From assembly GCA_025267735.1 (NCBI GenBank), contig CM046303.1, positions 28,372,380 through 28,436,379 on the forward strand: DNA of 64,000 nucleotides, in the 5' to 3' direction. The notes under the pieces were generated by a model. The model did no database searches and had not been told where the DNA came from. It saw only the letters and a list, made by a program, of their open reading frames with translations. Below, one piece after another: positions 1 through 12,500 of this stretch. The position numbers and the translations under genes are program-made. The DNA is from Mactra quadrangularis (taxonomy: Eukaryota > Mollusca > Bivalvia > Venerida > Mactridae). Positions within the stretch are counted from its first letter, which is position 1. Every line of letters begins with the position of its first letter.

Positions 1-241
1 TAATGATTTTCACTAAAACTGACAACGTGCAATTTTTGCACGATAAGCACGTGCGCATTTCCGCTTTTCTGCATACGCACGACAAAACCAATTTTGCACC
101 AATTAAGAAAAATAAAATCCATGCAAGCAGACGACAGTATAGTCCTATACGCATTTCCATTAACGATCGTACATAAATGATGAAAAATGAAAATTTCTGA
201 CAACATTGAAATCGGTGTACTTAGAAGTTTCGTTAAGTATA
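1..241 (+). repeat. Foldback miniature element, copy 1 (cut by window edge)
   Basis: Right half of the family also seen at 3476-4037 and 15575-16154. It ends GTTTCGTTAAGTATA, the inverted terminus of the family. A short open frame starting MIFTKTDNVQFLHDKH runs through this arm, as in the other copies. Confidence 0.75.
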
Positions 242-1008
242 CATTAAAATTCTTTCGTGGATTGAAAATATAAGACTTTTTTGCCCAAGAGAACTCATTT
301 CTTTATTTGGTCATTAGGTACGAGAAGCTATGTACAACTGGACGCACAAACCAACTAGAGTTGTGGTCGGTACAAACTGTTGCAGTTAGTGCAACTGTGG
401 CAGTCACTTAACACCTTTCTCTCACTTAGTTGCACGATGCAGATGGTTTGTAAGTGTAACTTGGTGAACAACCTGCTAATCAACGAAATATGAACGCTAT
501 TTTTGTGTGGATTTAGCGTATCTAAACAGCAGGGTAAAAACTTTAGATCACCACAAGGTACATCTATATTTATTGCTGTGGCAATTTTTATGTTCATATA
601 TGTACAGAAACGATTCCGATCAGGGCCGGTCCAATCGCTCATTACGCTATGTTGATGACTTGATATATCATAATTTTTCACATATATCAATAACGTACCC
701 GTATGTAGGATACGATAAACTAGGGGAAAATAATATCATACTAAAACCTGTGGCGAATCCAAATCGAACAATGAACAAACTTTAAATTTATTTTTTGTAT
801 TTATCAATAAAAAAGATAAAAAAACAATACAGGTCGTCTGTTGGCTTTTTAACCTTGATTTCACAGCACAGATATACCACGGGCTTTAATCAAATGTTTT
901 GCACATGGGAATTTCTAGCTTGTAAAATTTAATGTTATCATTAAGATGAGATCGAACAGTACAGACAAATCTTTTTTAGTAGTCCATAAATACAGAAAAC
1001 TGTATAGT

Positions 1009-1223
1009 GAGGCCACAACAAGTTGATGATATGTTTTACGGATTTTTTTCTGGAAAAAAATGGGATGAGCAAGCGAAGAAAAAAATCTTTATTTAGTTGC
1101 TTTATATAGCGGTTTGACCAAATTTTATCAGCGAGGGAGGAAATGAAATATTTTTTAGTAAAAACCGTCAAAATTATGGTGCGAGCGAATCCATAGAACA
1201 CATGATCAACTTGTTGTGACCTA
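1009..1223. repeat. Miniature inverted-repeat element, GGCCACAAC family
   Basis: About 215 bp with termini AGGCCACAACAAGTTGAT and its complement. The second copy at 10350-10576 lies in the opposite orientation. Flanking TA suggests a TA target, as in mariner-type elements; the class is inferred only. Confidence 0.6.
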
Positions 1224-2251
1224 AAAGCAAGCTGTCTTTGACGTCACATTAACATATTCTTGTAATCGTATTACGACTTCAATTCCCATTTCATGAGTAG
1301 CTCATGTTTTCAGTATCATATAGAATGAAGTGGTTTATATTTGTACTAGAGAACCGTTCATAACAAGTGTAACAGTAGGTCAATGCCTTATCTGCGATAT
1401 GAACAAATAGTTTTGAAGTATTCTAGAGATATGGGGAGACATGAATACAAAACACATGACAACATTGTTTAGATCGCGATTGTTTATTTCAAAACGTGAA
1501 AAAACAAGTGAATTTTTCGACATCTGATTACATTAGTGATCACATATATTTTGTTGTTTAAATATATATCTATAAATATAATGAAACAATTATTGTAGTA
1601 TCTCTATTATCGAAAGCTTGGAATACCTATTATGTACATGCTACAATTCTCAGTGAAAAAATAGTGTAAGTAAGATTTTGTAATTTTATATTCCTTCATT
1701 ATATATGTACATAATTTATTATAATGCCACAGATTTAGTCGGATTTTATCTTTTTTTACTGATAATTTTACAAAGTCCACGCCATTGTTTTCACCAATGT
1801 CAAAATTGTCAGACTTGTGACAATTTCATTTCGGAGAAAATGAGCTTGGTTAGTAGATCTTATTTGGCTTCAACGACTCAAGCAACGCATACCTTTTCTA
1901 TAACTGTTTGATAATATTTATACGTACTCCATTTTTTATTTTCGACAATTTAGATAAAAGCTATGTTATCACTTTCGAAATATGTATTTATATAATTAAT
2001 TTAGAAGTAATGTTTTACACGACAAACCCCATTAATATTTTCAAAATAATTCCCTATTTTAAGTACTGTACAAAATAATTTTAATTAGCTAGTGTTGATA
2101 ATGTCGTATATTCATATAATGATCACAGGGCCACTAGTATTAGTATCATATATAGGATTTCATGATTTTGTTTGTAGTTAATGTTTAATCCTTTATTGTG
2201 CTGTTCATCACTAGAAAGTGTACTGGCATGTAACCACGAAACAACAGAATA

Positions 2252-2697
2252 GGGCTGTGGATCGTTGAACAAGTGGCGGTCCGATTCGAACCACGATTTG
2301 TGTGTAGCGATTCACGAATCGAACCACGAATCACATGGTAATGGTTAAGCATACAGAAATTCATGTAATAACAAAATAAGTGAAAAATTACAGAAGCTTT
2401 TACTATGTACTCCAAACATTACTATCAGACATTTTATGGGCATTTTCAGTGATAACATTTTTGTTCAAACGTGTATCAATCGAAATTTTGACACTGGATA
2501 ATTCGGTCCCTACATAAATTAAAGTTTTCGTTAGTCGTGCAACTCATTTTTAGTGGTAATTAAGCTGAAAATGTTCTTTCATTTTTTTCAAAACTAGATC
2601 ACGATCCGACGATTTCGGACGTGACGAATATTCGTACTCGATTTTCCGTTCGAGATTGCGAATATTCGAGTACTCGGATACTCGCCGCAGTCCCACA
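2252..2697. repeat. Possible degraded hAT-type miniature element
   Basis: It begins TAGGGCTGTGGATCG and contains repeats of ATTCGAACCACGA and of CGAATATTCG, the style of many hAT-derived elements. The right end (GCAGTCCCAC) only partly matches and no target duplication was found. Confidence 0.3.
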
Positions 2698-2957
2698 ACT
2701 AAATTTGTTATTAATTGATCAAGGACATTTTATTCTTAAAAAAGCATAAAGCAATGTACAAACTATATGCAGACCAAAGTGGCATATCCTGGTTGCAAGA
2801 CGGCCATAATATGAACACCACTGGTTTAGTTGGTCCAAATGTTCTTTTGTGGAAACATTCTGATCATTATTACAGGCGTATGTGAAAACTGGCTCTTTCC
2901 CATTCACTCTCTATACTAGAAAAAATTATAAATGGCGCTATTAACAATATGAAATAC

Positions 2958-3313
2958 TTAAAGGTACTAGTTCACTGATTTGGTTTATTTTTTTTTCAAT
3001 AATTTCAAAATACCATTCAGTGTCTGTAATTGTGTAAAAAATAATTCTTATTATTTTAAGACAAACTGACCGAACTGTTGCAAGAAATATACAATAAAAG
3101 TCACAAAAATGCACTAAAAGTGTCTATATCGTGACATACGGGATAGATATTTAGTACACGAAACACCATCATTTGTAGTTGTAGGTCAATTTGCACTTAA
3201 ATTGTCATTATCAGAACACTACTTTCCTGCTTCCAAAAATATTTCCATACAATTTGTATTGTTTTAGAAAAAGTTGATATTTAAGTTGAAATATGTGAAT
3301 GAGTACCCTTTAA
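2958..3313. repeat. piggyBac-type miniature element, copy 1
   Basis: TTAA at both edges and termini AGGTACTAGTTCAC and GTGAATGAGTACCC. TTAA duplication is the piggyBac hallmark. No transposase is present. A 350 bp copy lies at 8324-8673. Confidence 0.7.
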
Positions 3314-3475
3314 CTGTCATTGTAATTTGGATCACGAAATCTTTATAGTGAGGGGCCAGTCGTGACTTTGGGGAAAACAATGAAACTTTAAAATAAAAGT
3401 TATATATTTCCAGCGTGACATTTAATTAAGTACTTATCGTACATTTGTATATTGTTATCTGGTAAAAACTTCTAA

Positions 3476-4037
3476 TATACTTAACGAAACTTCTAAGTAC
3501 TCTGATATCAATATTGTAGGAAATGTTTATTTTTCAACATTTGAGTCCGATCGATAACAGAAATCTGTATAAGACCATACTGTTATCTGCTTGCATGGTT
3601 TTATGCTACTTTATCGATGCAAAACCGGTTTTGTCGAGCATGCGTTGATATGGGAAGATTTCGTGCTGCTTTCATTTAACAGAAGTTAAGCAATTAAAAT
3701 CTTATCCTTCACCGCTTTGCAAAATACCTATGGCAATTTCTCGCTCTTGAAGCGATATTCGAGCCATTTCTTGATTTTCCGTTGTGCATATCAACACACT
3801 TTCGGGTTTCACCAAAATTGACTACGTGGTATTTTTGCACGAGAAGCACGTGCCTATTTCCGCTTTTCAGCACATGCACGACAAAACCAATTTTGCATCA
3901 ATTAAGAAGAATGAAAACCATGCAAGCAGACGACAGCGAAGTCCAATTAATTTTAATGAACGATCGGTCATTACGTTGAAAAATAAAAATTTCCAACAAC
4001 ATTAAAATCGGGGTACTAGGAAATTTCGTTTAGTATA
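3476..4037. repeat. Foldback miniature element, copy 2 (562 bp)
   Basis: Roughly 200 bp inverted arms with tips TATACTTAACGAAACTTC and the complement. It contains a 73-codon frame starting MHINTLSGFTK that resembles a frame in copy 3. Probably a non-autonomous DNA transposon with a TA target. Confidence 0.75.
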
Positions 4038-4499
4038 TATAGTTTTTTGGCATATTTCAACGTCGTCTTAAACATCTAAACGTCATAAATTAGGATTTCT
4101 CTAATCATATAACTTACTTACTGTTATTCATGGTAAAATTACAAACATGTTATCTGTATACCAATACATCACGTCAATGATACACTGTATTTGTTATTTG
4201 CTTAGATCGATTGTAAATCATCGGCTTATCGATATTTGCCTGCGATTATTGGTCCTTGATCGCTAGTCTTATCACAAAGCCGGCTATAAAGATTGATAAA
4301 TCGGTCCTGCTGTTCTTGTGTTGCAATAACTAACGTACTGGTTTACCATAAATTTGTTTTAATGGCTTTGGGCCACTCAAGTTCATGTGGTGATTGGTGA
4401 GAGCTAAATAAAATGTAGAAGGAAGTTGAGTGAATTTTTAATACCCGTTTTGTGTATGATTAAGAACTATTTCCCTACATTGAAACTTACAAATATATT

Positions 4500-4740
4500 A
4501 CATTCGTAGGATATATTTTAGCCCACCTGAGCTCGAAGTGCTCTAAGTGGGCTATTGAGATGGGTCTTAGTCCATCGTGCGCCGTGCTTCGTGAGTCAAT
4601 ATAAAAAAAGTATTTTTTATAAATATAAGGCCTACAGTTACCAAATTTAGCATGTAGCATCACATCAATGTCCTCTACAAAGATTGTTAAAATTATGCCC
4701 CTGGGTCGATATTGACCCCGCCCTAGAGAGGTCAACAGAT
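4500..4740. repeat. CCCACCTGAGCTC-type dispersed repeat fragment
   Basis: Starts TAGCCCACCTGAGCTC followed by GTGGGCTATTGAGATGGG; related to the fuller element at 44645-45010 that begins AGCTCACCTGAGC. I recall such sequences as common invertebrate repeats; the family name is not known to me. Confidence 0.45.
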
Positions 4741-5029
4741 TTAAAAAAGGAATATTAATTTCTTGGAGCGTGCTTAACCCCCAAGTGTATCTTTATGTTA
4801 TGTATGCGCCATCATAATACTAAACTTTTTTGTATGAGCTATTTTATCATGGTGAACTTGCTATGTATTGACAAAATCGTAAAAAATGGACCTACGGTAT
4901 GTAAGGTGTTGGAATGATCAAACAGCAGATATCGATACTAGGCTTATCACGTAAAAAATAAACATTGATTAAGCACACATTGTACAGGTATTTATAAAAT
5001 GTGGAAAAGATACAGTTTTAAAACATGAA

Positions 5030-5190
5030 GTAGAACGCATATACAAAATGTATATGCATAGGGATTATTATGTCATGTGACCTTCTTTTGATTTTAAAAA
5101 TACCATATATACAAGGGATACAACCGCGTAAAATAGAACACTTAATGTAGATTTGATACTATGTGACACACAAAATATTCAAGTACACTG
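5030..5190. repeat. Dispersed repeat sharing GGGATACAACCGCG
   Basis: Shares ATATACAAGGGATACAACCG and the following TATGTGACACACAAAA with 27025-27110. The copy at 26640-27110 is interrupted by another element, and this copy shows the intact site. Confidence 0.45.
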
Positions 5191-5207
5191 ATGGTACTCG
5201 TTCGAGT

Positions 5208-5443
5208 TGATTTGAAATGAGCCGTCCAATCACGGTCTGTGAATAACACCACCGTCAAATTAGCTTGCAAATCTTGGTCTAAAAATAGAAATTACGAAAT
5301 CAAAATGCTATTAATAGTGTTTCGTCTGGATTAAAGCTAATCATTGATTGGTCGACATAAAGGTCATCTCAACGTGACCCTCGGAGCGACCATAAAAGAT
5401 CCTATACGACAGCGGTCAATAGGATATCTGATTACGGAGATTG
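5208..5443. repeat. Dispersed repeat R1, intact copy 1
   Basis: About 235 bp containing ACCGTCAAATTAGCTTGCAA and AAGGTCATCTCAACGTGACC, ending AGGATATC. Further copies are at 11427-14394 (interrupted) and 35353-35590. It serves as the empty site for the element at 11553-14280. Confidence 0.6.
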
Positions 5444-5579
5444 ATTTTGTATCTACTGTTATATATGGCTATTCTGATTATGGCACGAACCCAATTAACA
5501 AAACCCTCTTAGGCTTTAAAATTTGCATTTCATGTCTAGGCAAAGTATTTTATTTTATTGAAAGAATACTGATTTTTTT

Positions 5580-5690
5580 ATTTGAGAAGGAAAATGCTAG
5601 TTATAATCACATACTAAGTTTTATTCAATTCCATCTAATAGTTATTGAGATATTTCATGTTTTAGGGGTCCATGTTTAACGCCAAATGCA
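5580..5690. repeat. Dispersed repeat shared with 41608-41710
   Basis: Both copies share AAGGAAAATGCTAGTT and then TAGTTATTGAGATATTTCA (TAGCTATTGAGGTATTTCA in the second). A 111-codon plus frame covering 5344-5679 crosses this repeat and R1, so it is not treated as a gene. Confidence 0.4.
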
Positions 5691-6487
5691 CGTACCTATA
5701 TTATGTTTTGACATTGATTTAACATTGCATTTACTATACTTGCCTGCCATGAATGTGTGGTCTTGGTCATGAGTGTTGTAAATGGCCAACATGTGTTGAA
5801 CAATTCAACTTAGTTCAAATTATCGACTGAAGAAAACCAGATATGATAAAAAGAAGATGACAATATCATTATTTATACATTTAGGGTCATCGGTATTTAT
5901 TCGATCAGTTAACATGATAAAATGATAAATTTTCATTGTTTTATATAATATTTCATGTAATAAAGAGGGTGTATTTTTATATAAAGATAAAGTACAGTAA
6001 TACCTCAATAAAATGTCAACTTAAATTGTTATGAATATGAATAAGCACTATTGTTTTATTTCTTTAGCGTACCATTTGGCTTTGAAATTACATTCGCAGT
6101 CAGGAACACACCAGTCATTCTCCTGGTACTTTTAGTGCTTTGATTTTAAAAAAGAATGATGACTTACAATAGCTCCAGTTTAATCGAGGGTTGCTCGCAA
6201 GACTATAGTAAGAGCATTGCGTAAAAATGAGTTACTACAGTATTGCAGATAGCCTTTGATATGTATCATGGCCAGTGAATGAATGCAGAGTTACTCTTTA
6301 GGAGTTTTCAAGGGTCTGGAAAATAAATTTAATGATGACGGGGTAAAAACTTTGTAGAATGCTTTAAGTACTCGTATAATTTTATTATCTTTACAGCAGT
6401 TAATAAATGGAAAATGGTTCAGGATGACATAAAGATTCAGAAAGCGCATTTGACGACGATACCAATAGAAACTCTCTCGATTTAAGT

Positions 6488-6533
6488 ATGATATTGTTTT
6501 GGACATTTCTCTATATCGTCTGCACTGTTTCAG
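6488..6533 (+). CDS. Gene A exon 1: start codon and signal peptide
   Basis: The ATG opens a hydrophobic 15-codon stretch and the exon ends at a CAG|GTACGT donor, leaving phase 1. This start is chosen because it gives a signal peptide that joins in frame to exon 2, and because gene B starts the same way (MILF). No promoter element was identified upstream. Confidence 0.75.
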
Positions 6534-9500
6534 GTACGTAAGATTTAAACATTTTCAATGAATACTATATTAGAAATAATACACACCGCTGAGGACCTCT
6601 TGGTCTAATAGTGACCGACCAGTCAGTCCTATAACATATAGTGGACCTAAGCCGTCAGGTCGGCGTTCTGTTTGTTTATTTGTTTGTTGGGTTTAACGCC
6701 GTAGTAACACATTGTATAGGTCATATAACGGCGGTCAGTCAACCTACTCACGCCTCCTGGAAATGCTAATTCTCTGGATTTAGCTGTTAACCAACTACTA
6801 AGCGCATACTTTCGTCAGTGACTGACAATTGCCCTACATATTTAAAAATCATTGGTTGGAGGGAGAATGACCGTAGAAATAATTTCATGACCAAGCTCCA
6901 CGAAAGTATTCCCCGCCCGGGAATCGAACCCACGACCCCTCGATCAGTAGACTTACGTGCTACCAACTGAGCTAGCCGGCTTGAGAGTTCTGTTTTTTGT
7001 TTGTTTGTTTTACTAGATTTAACGCCGTGTCAACACAATTTTAGGTCATTTTACGGCGTTTAGCGCACATAACCCAGCTTTCCTGGACCATTGTCTATAA
7101 CCAGTACTCACCTACCCTTTCACAAGGCCGGAAACGTCTCTATATTATCTAATCAATGGAGGAAAATCGAAATTATGGTGAAATTTTCATGGAAGGGTAT
7201 AACCTCCCCGGGTGGGATTTGAACCCGCACCCCTTCGGGCACGAGATACCAATTCCCGGCGCGCTACCAATTGCGCTATCGACCTGGGTTTCGGGCGTTC
7301 TGTAAAAGTATCATTGTAAATTAAAACTCAATGCTGTCTATTGAACAAATATAATTTCTGATTTACTAGGAATGAGAGTGAGCTATAAAAAATAGTCGGC
7401 TATAAATGTTATCGTTCTATAAAGATTTATTGATAGTTGTGAAAAGTTTACTAATCGCAAACTTCTTATTCAAAACTGGGCTAATATGATGTGACAACAA
7501 TATGTAATCTCATAAGGTTTTGAATGTCTACAACTAAGTACAATGTAATAAATAACGATTACATTATTCTAGCAAACAAAATAATCTCGTTGGAATTAAA
7601 CTTTTATTGAATTGTTTTCATTGCAAAGCATATTATTGTAGCCACACCTACTAGCGCCCTATTAGGCTGTTCATCGCTGTATCACTAATATAACGAAAAA
7701 TGCTTTTACTAGTTGATATTAAGCTTATATTCTTGATATTGTCACAAGTAAGGCTACATTGATCTTAGTTTTTACTCTTGAAACGTTGGGAGTATTGCTG
7801 CGTTGTTATGTTTGTAATTTGGATGTGTAATGGTAGTAAGTCTTTTATTCCATAAATATGTATTATATAGTATATACAGACCTAGAGAATGTGATTCTTC
7901 ATCCTTTCAAAAGTAAATTTTAAAAGTCTAAACTAAGACAAACTAAAAAAAAATCCTGGTATATCTATGTCAGTAGGAAATGCTTCCCGTTTAGGAAGCA
8001 ACGGGATTCCCCTTTAGTGCTTCCCAATCAGGAAGCAAATGTCAAAATCCTTACCGATCGGGAAGTTTTTTTGCCTTTGTGACGTACGTCAAGATTAATG
8101 GCCACATAAAGAATCCCTATCATAGTCGATAGCTAATCTATGAACGTGACTCAAGTACTTACAGTATAAATCTTGAATGATAAAACGTTAGCGTTATGTA
8201 TGTATTATCTTAAGTGATTGTTTGTTGAAAATATATAATATTGAATAAAGATATAACCACGTATTGATTGTGAGTTAGTTGTATTTATAAACGTGTACAA
8301 TAAAACTTTGGTCCAATAGTTCGTTAAAGGTACTAGTTCACAGATTTTGGTAGTTTGTTTTCTGTAATTTCAGAATATCATTAAGTGTCTGTAATTGTGT
8401 TAAACATTAATCCCTAATATTTTGAGACAATTTGACCTTTAGGTTGCAAGAAATATACAATAAAGGCACAAAAATGCATTAAAATGCTCTCGTATAACGT
8501 GACATACGGGGTAGATTTTTACTACACGAAACACCATCATTTGTAGTTATATCCCAATATGCACTAAACGTGTCATTATCAAAACACTACTTTCCTGCGT
8601 GCAAAAATGTTTCCATACAATTTATTGTTTAAAAAAGGTGATAAAGTTGAAATTTGTGAATGAGTACCTTTAAGCCCAAAGCAGAGGTTATTAAGCTCTA
8701 GATAAACGATTTTTAGCATGTTTGTTACCTTATCAGGCGCACTCTGCCCATCTAGCGTTTTATTTATACTCAAAATATCATATAGTTTTTATTACTTATA
8801 CTTTGTGCATATATTAGGTTTACTTTTCAATGTCCATTTGTCATTAGGCATTATTGTTGGGTGACAAATATAACTTTGACCATGGTGGCATTATAAATTG
8901 TATAAATACAACACTAGGTCCCATATAAACAAAGGCTATTACTTTTGAAGACAATAGGCTAAAGGAAGTATTCATTTTACACTCATCTTTCCACCGGTCA
9001 TTATGGTTAGGCATTCGGAACATCCTCGGCCATTCGCTACGAATAACCTCGGACATATTTAGACGCCATTTTGGAAAAACAGGTGTTGAAGTAAACAAAT
9101 ACACGATCGTTAAGGCGATGACTGAAGTTTCATTTTAGTCCGTAAATTTGAAATTGCACATTTCAATGATACCGATGAACAATATTTGGTTCAATTTAAA
9201 ACAAATGAATATGTTTAGACAAAGATCTGGGTGTATACTACAAGAACTATATTGTGTAACCGTTACGTGCTTCGCCTCGCGTAGGTAGTAAAATAACCAA
9301 AATCCGGTGAAGACCCCCCCCCCCCCCACGAATCCTTCCGAGACTGTTATTCATTCATGAAAGGTCGAGGGTGTTCCGAATGTATGGTTAGGCGCTGCAA
9401 TGTCAAGTGTAAACTTCATAATTAATTCCCAATAATAGGTCAAACTCCTCACAGTGCTTACGTCAAGCTTTGCTACTTAACCACTGCCAATACGTAAATT

Positions 9501-12500
9501 ACGTGACGCTAGTAATATCATTTGACAAAAAATAGCGACCGCCATGAAAACACCGCGGAAACACACCGTTGTTATTATTAAAACCATTATTTTTTATCTT
9601 TATGTACTTTGAACATCATTATTTACAACAAAAAGACTCAATTTATAGAAAAAATGAAACCTAAAAGAGAAGATGAAAACAAATATTCGGCTCTCTGAGG
9701 GAAGAATTTACTTGTGGTTGGAGTGGTAATTGATTTAATAGTGGGAAATAACCGCTGCGGTGAGTTTGATAATGGGTATGTTAACAAACATCATACGGCA
9801 ATTAACACCTGTACATAATTTTATCTTATTTCAGTGTCAGCGGAGGACTGTTCTGTACCAATGCATGTGTTTGTTAACGAAACGGCACCTGCAGGTAAGA
9901 TATTGTTTTCTTTGTTCTTCTTTATCAATTACAAAACCTTGAATACATTTGATATGTTCAATATCAGGTATATCACATACAGCAGCTAGGCGTCGGTAGC
10001 TGTTCTTAATATTGGTTCTGAAATATATTGTCTTAGACTGTTGTATGATCACACGTATAGAAATAGGATTTTGTCTCCGAGTCGTCATACATCATCTACA
10101 AAATGTATACCAGACAAAAATGTTTTTAATGAAAATATGTTGCTGGCATCGCTTACATTTCTACTTTCAGATAATCATCAATATATCACAATTTATAAAT
10201 ACACTAATAACACAAGGGAATATATATATGTTTTTATCATTAGCCACACCATTGGCCACGCATCTAAATACGAATAGTAAAGTCGTAAATTCGGTTGCAG
10301 GGTGGGACCTATACATAAGTTCGTGCAGTATGGTCGTGAAATAATTATCTAAGGCAACAACAAATTGATCATATGTTCTATGGATTCGCTCGCACCTTAA
10401 TTTTGACGTTTTTTACACAAAAAATATTTTTATTTCCTCGCTCGCTCATAAAAATTTGGTCAAACCGCTATGTAAAGCAAACGAATAAAGACTTTTTTTA
10501 TTTATTTTTTTCGCTCGCTCGTCCCATTTCCCCCCAGAAAAATCCGTAGAACATATGATCAACTTGTTGTGGCCTAATGCTAGTCTGTCGCTATTATGTA
10601 TCCAGTAAAGCAGTTGTTAGCCACTGGCTATGATATGTTCTTTTTACTAGTTTACATTAAAATTTGGAGTCCAGGGGCCATCAAGCGTCTTACGACCAAT
10701 TTTAGTCGTAAATTCTTCTATGTGGTTTTGTTAATTTATAGTAAGATTTTTTATAATATGGTGCCCAGAGATCTACGTCTGTCCAACGATCGCCAGTAGG
10801 GCAACTAACTACGACTGAACAAAGTTAAAAAAAAATGAGGCGTAAAACAATATGCAAATACAATACATGTACAAACTGTACCTCTTATTTATAAATGCTA
10901 AAAGAAAACCATTATAATTGTTTAATTTGACAGAGTTTAAAAGTTATTTCTTCATTTTTCTTTCAAGGGACAATAATACTCACCACAACTGTTCCTGTGA
11001 CAGACAATTTTACTTTTACTGCAAACGTAAATGCCTCCAAAGACCTAGCATTTTTAACGGAACTACAGGGTAGTTTTTTATTGAAAATAAATCAAACAAA
11101 TGTTGTATTAAGTTTGAATAAACCTCTTGATCTGGAAAAGTTTAATGAAAACGTAAGTTATAATTTTGTATTTTCGCATTTTTCGACTCACACTCCACCC
11201 GGACAGCTCTGTCGGTTTAGCTTCTGACAACAATCCAGTGAGCACGTTTCGATTCAAAGGCAGGACGTACAATCTACTATCTTCATGGAGTTTAGTCATG
11301 AAACGTTTCCTATGCAACGACGTAAGTAGAAAGACTGACTATCGTGATTTGACTAAAATATTTGGGCTGTGTGACCTATTTTTTGACCCCAGATGAACCA
11401 TGTTCAAACTCATCCGAGCAATTACACACGCAATTTGAAAAGAGCTGTCCTATCACAACATGTGAATAACACTACCGTCAAATTAGCTCGCAAATTTCGG
11501 TCTTAAAATAAAATTAAGAAATCAAAATGCAATGAATCTTGTTTCGTCTAGATAGGGGGGGTGTTAATTTCATTTTTTAAAGATAACCATGTGAGACCCT
11601 GCTTAAAATATGGTGCCATCAATATGATAATAGAATCAACAACAAAAAATTTTGTGTGACCCCATTAACCCCCCTGTACATACCCCTTGAAAGTCGGACA
11701 CGTCCATTTTACATAAAAATAACAATTTTTTATATCCAACTGTTATAAATCAATTCTTATAGGCTTTCAATATATCAATATGTGGGTTTGTTAGGCTGCT
11801 GAGTTCAAATATGAAGTCAATATCTAAATTAAACAACTTAATATAGCAGAAAATTCAAAATGGCTGCCAAAATGACCCAAATTTTGGACATATTTGGGTA
11901 TTATATTTACTGGGCATTGAATATGTTGAATTATGCCTGCAATGTATCAATCTAAATGTGTTTTATGGTGCCGAGTTCAAATATTAACTCCAAAACTAAA
12001 TTTAACAAACTAATATGGCAGAAAATTCAAAATGGCCGCCAAAATAAATCATATTTCAGTTATAAACGGCACACTTTAAACATGTTACGCAATTTATAAA
12101 TTAACTCTAGTTATTGAAATCTTAACAAAAGACCAAAGTTATGACACTTGATTATAAGTGTGCAAATATATTTTATTTATTATATAGCTGAGGTAGAGCT
12201 CTAGAGGTATGATTAGAGGTTAATGTCTGAGAGGTCATTCGTTCCAACCTCATTAACGCCACATATGATGTCTTGATTGAAAAATGTGTCTTTGATTGCT
12301 TTACTTCATTAAGATGTTGATGAGTATGTGCATAGGAAATGTTTTGGCACTTTGGTTGCAAAGTAGAGTTAAAATTCCCAGGAAATTTTATAGATATTAG
12401 TAACTATATGATCATCATGGGTGATGGTTGTATGCTATCATGTATCAAGCATCTAAGCTACAATATGGATTGCAACTTTTTTTAACAAAACTGTGTTGTG

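Larger units (their letters stand above)
1..6487. other. Intergenic region upstream of gene A
   Basis: No coding exon is supported here. The named elements listed separately cover about a third of it. The rest, notably 242-1008, 1224-2250 and 5690-6487, is AT-rich with no feature I can name. The promoter of gene A was not recognised. Confidence 0.6.

Noticed and set aside
5344..5679. 111-codon plus-strand frame
   Set aside because: It spans two dispersed repeats (R1 and the 5580-5690 repeat) and is not preserved in their other copies.
12173..12361. tRNA-like stretch inside the 2.7 kb element
   Set aside because: TAGCTGAGGTAGAGC resembles an A box, but the presumed B box is poor and no stems pair.
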